From: an uncultured Clostridia bacterium | GTDB taxonomy: Bacteria > Bacillota > Clostridia > Oscillospirales > Ruminococcaceae | NCBI GenBank assembly: GCA_947624575.1 | Contig: CANQKY010000004.1 | Coordinates: 1-45,500, forward strand | Direction of reading: 5' to 3' | DNA: 45,500 nt | Shown here: positions 41,701 through 45,500 of the stretch, one piece after another | Layout: each line of letters opens with the position of its first letter | How positions within the stretch are numbered: the stretch's first letter is position 1 | Notes under the pieces: model-generated | The model's database searches: none | Told to the model about the DNA's origin: nothing | Seen by the model: the letters and a program-made list of their open reading frames with translations, nothing else | Program-made: the position numbers and the translations under genes

Positions 41701-42209
41701 CCCGTCACCTGGGTGCGGCGGGAATAGCCGGAATGCAGCAGCCGTTTGATGAGCTGCTCCGGCGTGATGCAGTCCCCTGCCGAGAGGGTGAAGGACGCTT
41801 CCTTCAGCCGTGCGGGCGGCAGAGTGTACTGTGCCGCCGCCGATACCGGCGCACAGACGATGGAGCAGTCCCCCGCCGCGAGCCTTGCCAGCGCCTTGAG
41901 CCGCTGCTGCTCATACTCGCCCGATGCGCCTGCGGTCTGCCTGAATTGCAGGTCCCGCACCGGATAGAGGACGGCGCACTCTCTCCCCGCCATGGCATTG
42001 ATGTCCTCGCAAAGGCGATGTGCTTCCGCCTCCTCACCGGTCAGCAGGACGATCTGCCGCTTTGTTTCCTCCGCCAGCGCCAGCGCCCACTGCGCTTTAT
42101 GCACGGCGGAAAGCCCGATCACCATCGCGGGCAATCGGGCGGAGAATACGGCGTTTTGAATCTCCTGATAGCTGTCTAAATCAGACAGCAGACGGGTGAA
42201 CAGGGACAT
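38754..42209 (-). CDS. mfd: Transcription-repair coupling factor Mfd
   Basis: Removes RNA polymerase stalled at DNA lesions and recruits UvrA. It has 1,151 residues, the usual size. An N-terminal UvrB-homologous region is followed by the RNA polymerase interaction domain with LRTGDLVVHTAHGIGRFDG and ADVLYLPVTQLDLVSKYIG. The RecG-like translocase has GDVGFGKTEVAFRAAF, CPTTILAWQHY, a DEEQ box (IVDEEQRFGV), SATPIPRTLNMA and LYQLRGRVGRSGRRAFAFF. A C-terminal TRCF domain ends the protein. The ATG at 42209 has AAGGAGAG upstream; a reading from 42233 lacks a site. In Bacillus mfd lies downstream of prs and pth, as here. Confidence 0.97.
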   Translation of the reverse strand: MSLFTRLLSDLDSYQEIQNAVFSARLPAMVIGLSAVHKAQWALALAEETKRQIVLLTGEEAEAHRLCEDINAMAGRECAVLYPVRDLQFRQTAGASGEYEQQRLKALARLAAGDCSIVCAPVSAAAQYTLPPARLKEASFTLSAGDCITPEQLIKRLLHSGYSRRTQVTGQAQFALRGGIVDFFPPASSDPIRAEFWGDEIDTLSAFDSDTQRRTETLSSVRIAPAREILFDTPKALADGIKGLIAALPKGSPAEPILRQELSSAEAGLPLQTDKFLPLAYPTPATLLDYCENPLVIQSERADAKRVLDGADLLFQEDAKLLLEEGVLSAELTEYRLEHEAFYRRADRCDTLFFDTFARSGVTGLALCKQVTALAHSGFGGSLSLLEEDLSGLLSEGYRCVMLAGEPKAARVLANDLQNAGLPAFYLESPAELPAGRITVTTGSLSGGFTYPDNKTALFTTLRAANGPRRRRKRRKGEEIRSLSDLRTGDLVVHTAHGIGRFDGIQKLDLHGVVKDYIKIRYAGADVLYLPVTQLDLVSKYIGPQEEGQKKLNKLNSGEWNRTRRTVRQAVAEMADELIRLYAERMQQKGYAFSPDSEWQREFEEYFPYEETDDQLTATEEIKRDMEKDTPMERLLCGDVGFGKTEVAFRAAFKAILDGKQVAMLCPTTILAWQHYQNAVERFSHFPVNVELLSRFRTPKQQKEILGRLKRGEIDLIIGTHRLVQKDVVFRDLGLAIVDEEQRFGVAHKERFKEMFRAVDMLHLSATPIPRTLNMAMSGIRDISLLEDPPLDRFPVQTYVIEYDPAVLADAIRRELRRDGQVYYIHNRIESIELCAARLRQALPDARIAVAHGKMSEEEISAVWQKMVEHEVDVLVCTTLIETGVDVPNCNTLIIEDADRMGLSQLYQLRGRVGRSGRRAFAFFTFRPGRALSDVAARRLNTIREFTQFGSGFRIALRDLEIRGAGNILGARQHGHMEAVGYDMYLRLLTDAIAEQQGKTPPPKNAECLIDIRLEAHIPESYIADLPTRLDIYRKIASITTEPESMDLIDELIDRFGEPPKSVQGLIDVALLRNTAARAGFTEITQRGDTLILTADSLPMAAAEKLVRGMEKGQVQLGAGDKSYVAVSIRSPDTPLDTLRRAMKCIRTDTP

Positions 42210-42224
42210 AATCTCTCCTTTTTT

Positions 42225-42400
42225 GGTACGCACTTGGGGCTTGGTGAGAATAGCAGATTTTTCTGCCCGATCCCAAGTGAGAGCGGCGATATAGCGTTAT
42301 TGACAATCACTTATGGTAAGTGAAAGCAGGTGATTTTTTGGTACGCACTTACAGTGGGTGCGGGTATCGGGCTTATCTGCCCGAAACGAAGTGAGTGCTT
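42225..42400 (+). repeat. R1-family repeat unit upstream of mfd
   Basis: Contains ATCCCAAGTGAGAGCGGCGA, then TATTGACAATCACTTATGG, then TACGCACTTACAGTGGGTGCG and CGGGCTTATCTGCCCG, in the same order as the unit at 8579-9021. Similarity is lower than within the tandem array. Confidence 0.6.
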
Positions 42401-42403
42401 TTG

Positions 42404-42609
42404 GAATCCCACCACCGCGCTTTAAGCGCGGTCCCCCTCCCTTTGACAAGGGAGGTTTTGACAAAGACGGCAGAATGGCGGTTTAAGCTGGGATAAGTGA
42501 AATCTTCTGTCATCAAGCTTTGCTAAAATTTTTATCAAAACCTCTTTGATCGCCAGTGCCTCCCTTGTCAAAGGGAGGGGGACCATGCGGCAGCATGGTG
42601 GTGGGATTC
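42404..42609. mobile_element. R2 MITE-like element, copy D
   Basis: 206 bp, starting GAATCCCACCACCGCGC and ending CATGGTGGTGGGATTC, with inner CCTCCCTT/AAGGGAGG hairpins at each end. The interior is inverted relative to copies A to C and about 95% identical by eye to copy C, so the two moved or were copied recently. Confidence 0.72.
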
Positions 42610-42781
42610 CTGCGGGTCAAGGCAGAGTTTTTCCTATTATCGCATAGATGAAAAAGAACACTGGCATCAGGCTTGCTGTGTTGCGTTGTGGTTTGGTTCG
42701 ATTTTGCACTTATGCCGCATACAGGCACGCTTCCGGTTTTCGCCCTGATTCCAGCAACCGAACGTTTTTCTAAGGGGAGCC

Positions 42782-42822
42782 AAGAGGGGAAAATCTTTTT
42801 CTGAAAAAGACTTTCCTCTCTT
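42782..42822. repeat. Long A/T-looped hairpin resembling the recG terminator
   Basis: AAGAGGGGAAAATCTTTTT pairs with AAAAAGACTTTCCTCTCTT. It closely resembles the hairpin at 9928-9967. It may be a terminator or a repeated hairpin unit; no adjacent gene ends here. Confidence 0.55.
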
Positions 42823-42943
42823 GTGGGCGTTACCGAGCCTTCGGTTTCCACACAGAAAGAGCGTCTGACCAGAGATTGCGGTTTTCACAAAACTAGTGCT
42901 TTTTGAATCCCACCACCGCGCAGGGCGCGCTTGGGACGGGCAC

Positions 42944-43534
42944 TTAACCCTGATACCGGTTCATCGCTTCGTCGATTTTACCGGCGATCACCGGCACAGC
43001 CGCTTTCGCCGCACGGGCGGCGGCTTTTTCCATGACGGCAAGCTCCGCCTTGGAAAAGCGGGAAAGCACCCAGTCCGCCAGATCGTAATCGGGGTGCGGC
43101 TTTGCCCCGATCCCCAGACGGATACGGGGGAAGTCCTCGCTCCCCAGCTCGTCGATGATGCTCTGCAAGCCCCGCTGTCCGCCGGCGGAGCCTTTCCGCC
43201 TGATTCTGATCTTCCCCGGCTCCAGTGCGATGTCGTCCGAGAAAACCAGAATATGCGCGGGCGGAATTTTGTAAAATCGGGCGGCTTCCGCCACCGCCTG
43301 CCCGCTTAGGTTCATAAAGGTGTTGGGCTTCATCAGCAGACAGCGCACACCGCCGATCTCCGCTTCCGCCGTTTTCGCCTTGTATTTCAGCCGCTCGATC
43401 GAAACGCCGCAGTCGGCGGCAAGGCGGTCGATTGCCATAAAGCCCGCATTGTGGCGGGTGTTCTCATACCGCAGCCCGGGATTCCCCAGTCCCGCCACCA
43501 GCCACGCAACGGGCTGCCTTTTCAAAAACAGCAT
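42944..43534 (-). CDS. pth: Peptidyl-tRNA hydrolase
   Basis: Releases tRNA from prematurely dropped peptidyl-tRNA. It has 196 residues. WLVAGLGNPGLRYENTRHNAGF gives the family signature, with catalytic His28; LMKPNTFMNLSGQAV, VFSDDIALEPGKIRIRRKGSAGGQRGLQSII (in parts) and RIRLGIG follow. The ATG at 43534 has AAAGGAGC 5 nt upstream; the earlier ATG at 43552 lies in the terminator region and has no site. It follows prs across a hairpin terminator and precedes mfd, separated by the repeat cluster. Confidence 0.95.
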   Translation of the reverse strand: MLFLKRQPVAWLVAGLGNPGLRYENTRHNAGFMAIDRLAADCGVSIERLKYKAKTAEAEIGGVRCLLMKPNTFMNLSGQAVAEAARFYKIPPAHILVFSDDIALEPGKIRIRRKGSAGGQRGLQSIIDELGSEDFPRIRLGIGAKPHPDYDLADWVLSRFSKAELAVMEKAAARAAKAAVPVIAGKIDEAMNRYQG

Positions 43535-43556
43535 CGAAAGCTCCTTTCTCATGAAA

Positions 43557-43582
43557 AAGGAGCAACCGACCGGTCGCTCCTC
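43557..43582 (-). terminator. Hairpin terminator between prs and pth
   Basis: On the minus strand AGGAGCGACCGG pairs with CCGGTCGGTTGCTCCT-type sequence and is followed by TTTTTC. The pth gene probably receives read-through from prs. Confidence 0.65.
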
Positions 43583-43605
43583 ATTCTATGCCGATCTGCC
43601 GGACT

Positions 43606-44565
43606 TTATACAAACAAAGGCGAGATCGGCTTATCGTCATAGATGCGGGTGATCGCGTCGGCAAAGATCGGCGCCACTCTCAGCATGGTGATCTTGTCAC
43701 ACGCCTTTTCGGGCGGAAGCTGGATTGTGTCGAGCAGCACCACCTCTTTGATGACGCTATTTTCGATCCGCTCGATCGCCGGTCCCGACAGCACGCCATG
43801 GGTCGCGCAGGCGTACACCTCGGTCGCGCCGCCCTTTTCGACGATCGCTGCCGCCGCATTGCAGAGCGTTCCGGCGGTGTCGATCATATCGTCCACCAGA
43901 ATGACCCGCTTATCCCGCACGTCGCCGATGATGTTCATCACCTCGCTGACGTTTGCCCGCTGCCGCCGCTTATCCACGATTGCCAGCGGTGCGTCGATCC
44001 GGTCGGCAAAGTTCCTCGCCCGTGTGACCGAGCCGAGATCGGGGGAGACCACCACCGTATCGCCGGTGTTTTTCCCGAACCGCTCGGCAAAATAGGGAGC
44101 AAGCACCGGCACCCCCAGCAGGTGGTCTAACGGGATATTGAAAAAGCCCTGAATCTGAGCGGCATGGAGGTCCATGGTCAGCACCCTGTCGGCACCTGCC
44201 GTGGTGATGAGGTCCGCCACCAGCTTCGCGGAGATGGGGTCCCGCGATTTTGCCTTTCTGTCCTGCCTCGCGTAGCCGAAGTAGGGGATCACCGCCGTGA
44301 TCCGCGCCGCCGACGCCCGCTTGCAGGCGTCGCACATGATGAGAAGCTCCATTAAGTTTGTGTTGACCGGATCGCTGGTGGACTGGAAGATGAACACGTC
44401 CGAGCCGCGCACCGATTCCTGAAGCGAAACCGAAATCTCGCCGTCGCTGAAGGTGATGACATTCGATTTCCCGAGCGGCAGACCCAGCGCCTTGGCGGTC
44501 TGCTTTGCAACGGGGATATTGGAATTGCCGGTGAAAATCTTGATGTCCTTACCGTGAAACGTCAT
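43606..44565 (-). CDS. prs: Ribose-phosphate pyrophosphokinase (PRPP synthetase)
   Basis: Makes PRPP from ribose 5-phosphate and ATP for nucleotide, His and Trp synthesis. It has 319 residues, the class I length. Motifs are [43 protein letters not shown] (in parts), the flexible region [21 protein letters not shown] (in parts), [11 protein letters not shown] and the PRPP-binding loop [20 protein letters not shown] lies 8 nt upstream of the ATG. It is divergent from ppdK. Confidence 0.97.
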   Translation of the reverse strand: MTFHGKDIKIFTGNSNIPVAKQTAKALGLPLGKSNVITFSDGEISVSLQESVRGSDVFIFQSTSDPVNTNLMELLIMCDACKRASAARITAVIPYFGYARQDRKAKSRDPISAKLVADLITTAGADRVLTMDLHAAQIQGFFNIPLDHLLGVPVLAPYFAERFGKNTGDTVVVSPDLGSVTRARNFADRIDAPLAIVDKRRQRANVSEVMNIIGDVRDKRVILVDDMIDTAGTLCNAAAAIVEKGGATEVYACATHGVLSGPAIERIENSVIKEVVLLDTIQLPPEKACDKITMLRVAPIFADAITRIYDDKPISPLFV

Positions 44566-44604
44566 ATGCTTTCTCCTTGCGGTCGCTGCCCGTGCTTCCT
44601 TTTT

Positions 44605-44633
44605 ATCTTACCACTTTTTTCCGTTGTTGTCGA
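44605..44633 (-). promoter_or_regulatory. Promoter of prs
   Basis: Minus strand TCGACA (44633-44628), 17 bp, TAAGAT (44610-44605), with GTGG before the -10 box. Confidence 0.65.
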
Positions 44634-44682
44634 GATGAAATTTGGTCTTTTTCGCCGCATGAAGATTTTTACAAAAAAGGGG

Positions 44683-44711
44683 TTGAAGCTCTGTTGTCAT
44701 TTTGGTATAAT
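44683..44711 (+). promoter_or_regulatory. Promoter of ppdK
   Basis: TTGAAG (44683-44688), 17 bp, TATAAT (44706-44711), with TTGG before a perfect -10. The leader is about 80 nt and has a GCCG/CGGC hairpin around 44748-44770. Confidence 0.75.
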
Positions 44712-44799
44712 AAGTAGGAACCCGAAACTTAATACGGGAGCTTCCGTATGCCGTTTTTTAGGCGGCGGCGGAGAAAAAAGACATGGAGGTAGATTTTTG

Positions 44800-45500
44800 A
44801 TGAGCAAAAAATACGTCTATCTGTTCTCCGAGGGCAACGGCTCGATGAGAGAGCTGCTGGGCGGAAAAGGCGCCAACTTGGCAGAGATGACCAATCTTGG
44901 TATGCCGGTTCCGCAGGGCTTTACCATCACGACCGAGGCCTGCACGCAGTATTACGAGGACGGAGAGGTCATCAGTGATGAGATCCAGCAGCAGATCATG
45001 GAATACATCGTCAAGATGGAGGAGATCACCGGCAAGAAGTTCGGCGATCTTCACAATCCGCTTCTGGTTTCGGTCCGTTCCGGCGCGCGCGCTTCGATGC
45101 CGGGCATGATGGATACGATCCTGAACCTCGGTCTGAACGACGAGGTGGTGGAGGCGTTCGCCGCCAAGACCGGCAATCCCCGTTTTGCCTATGACTCCTA
45201 TCGCCGCTTCATTCAGATGTACTCCGACGTGGTCATGGAGGTCGGCAAGAAGTATTTTGAAGAGCTGATCGACGAGATGAAGGCGAAGAAGGGCGTCAAG
45301 CTGGATACCGAGCTGGACGCGGACGACTTAAAAGAGCTAGCCAATCAGTTCAAGGCGGAATACAAGGACAAGATCGGCGAGGACTTCCCGAGCGATGCGA
45401 AGGAGCAGCTGATGGGCGCCGTCAAGGCGGTGTTCCGCTCCTGGAACAACCCGCGCGCGATCTACTATCGCAGAATGAACGACATTCCCGGCTCCTGGGG
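44800..45500 (+). CDS. ppdK: Pyruvate, phosphate dikinase (5' part; continues past right edge)
   Basis: Interconverts pyruvate, ATP and phosphate with phosphoenolpyruvate, AMP and pyrophosphate; many anaerobic Clostridia use it in glycolysis and gluconeogenesis. About 233 codons are in the window. They cover the N-terminal ATP-grasp domain: MSKKYVYLFSEGNGSM, LLGGKGANLAEMTNLGMPVPQGF (in parts), LLVSVRSGARASMPGMMDTILNLG (in parts) and FRSWNNPRAIYYRRMNDIP. The full enzyme is about 870-880 residues, so the central His domain and the PEP domain lie outside. GGAGGT lies 9 nt upstream of the ATG. Confidence 0.96.
   Translation, partial: MSKKYVYLFSEGNGSMRELLGGKGANLAEMTNLGMPVPQGFTITTEACTQYYEDGEVISDEIQQQIMEYIVKMEEITGKKFGDLHNPLLVSVRSGARASMPGMMDTILNLGLNDEVVEAFAAKTGNPRFAYDSYRRFIQMYSDVVMEVGKKYFEELIDEMKAKKGVKLDTELDADDLKELANQFKAEYKDKIGEDFPSDAKEQLMGAVKAVFRSWNNPRAIYYRRMNDIPGSW

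Larger units (their letters stand above)
42210..42943. other. 730-bp gene-free repeat cluster between pth and mfd
   Basis: Holds an R1 unit (about 42225-42400), R2 copy D (42404-42609), a hairpin at 42782-42822 and a truncated R2 end at 42905-42926. A weak minus-strand promoter for mfd may be TTGGGA (42276-42271), 18 bp, TATTCT (42252-42247). No convincing gene was found. Confidence 0.65.

Noticed and set aside
42649..42774. A 41-codon frame starting MKKNTGIRLAV
   Set aside because: No Shine-Dalgarno site, no hydrophobic or other protein-like pattern, and it lies in a repeat-rich interval.
42944..43552. Longer pth starting at 43552
   Set aside because: The extra codons lie in the terminator hairpin region without a ribosome binding site; the ATG at 43534 has AAAGGAGC at the right distance.

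Overview
The window looks like a chromosomal stretch of a GC-rich Gram-positive anaerobe of the Clostridia, most likely the family Oscillospiraceae (Ruminococcaceae). This is inferred from conserved gene order (ddl-murI-ywiB-argS-ychF, rplS-lepB-rbgA-rnhB, prs-pth-mfd), a T-box on thrS, an L19 leader, pyruvate phosphate dikinase, a GHKL/LytTR two-component pair, anaerobe-type sulfatases and dispersed GGGAGG-hairpin repeats. No rRNA, tRNA, CRISPR array, prophage or transposase gene was seen.

Layout. 1-3250 (minus): ABC ATPase plus a large FtsX-type permease with a coiled-coil insert, cut by the left edge. 3355-8578 (plus): ddl, murI, a ywiB-like gene, argS, ychF. 8579-9982: tandem repeats, a tandem ribbon-helix-helix gene behind a hairpin/terminator leader, and a MITE-like element. 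9983-15166 (minus): MBOAT O-acyltransferase, DHHW/AlgX-like protein and recG, behind a long structured leader. 15236-24528 (plus): an unusual ABC-2 cassette with four paralogous permeases, three paralogous lipoproteins, two paralogous membrane proteins and one ATPase, with repeat elements before and inside it. 24551-26736 (minus): a LytTR regulator and GHKL kinase that converge on the cassette at a shared terminator. 26757-30443 (plus): cardiolipin synthase, a sulfatase, the L19 leader and rplS. 30473-35954 (plus): lepB, rbgA, a fused rnhB-yraN gene, thrC and a second sulfatase. 35997-38396 (minus): thrS with a Thr T-box. 38401-38757: a compact unit that reads as a type I toxin-antitoxin locus. 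38754-44633 (minus): mfd, a 730-bp repeat cluster, pth, prs. 44683-45500 (plus): the 5' part of ppdK.

The most interesting unexplained items are three. First, the 38.4-38.76 kb locus has two consensus promoters facing each other, a 30-residue membrane peptide, an antisense RNA overlapping its 3' end, and a 20-bp complementarity between the 5' and 3' ends of the peptide mRNA. Second, the amplified one-ATPase/many-permease/lipoprotein cassette has no function I can recognise. Third, the tandem ribbon-helix-helix gene sits behind a 90-nt hairpin and a strong terminator, within a segment bracketed by about 40-bp direct repeats.

Coordinates and motifs were read by eye. No database search or folding program was run.
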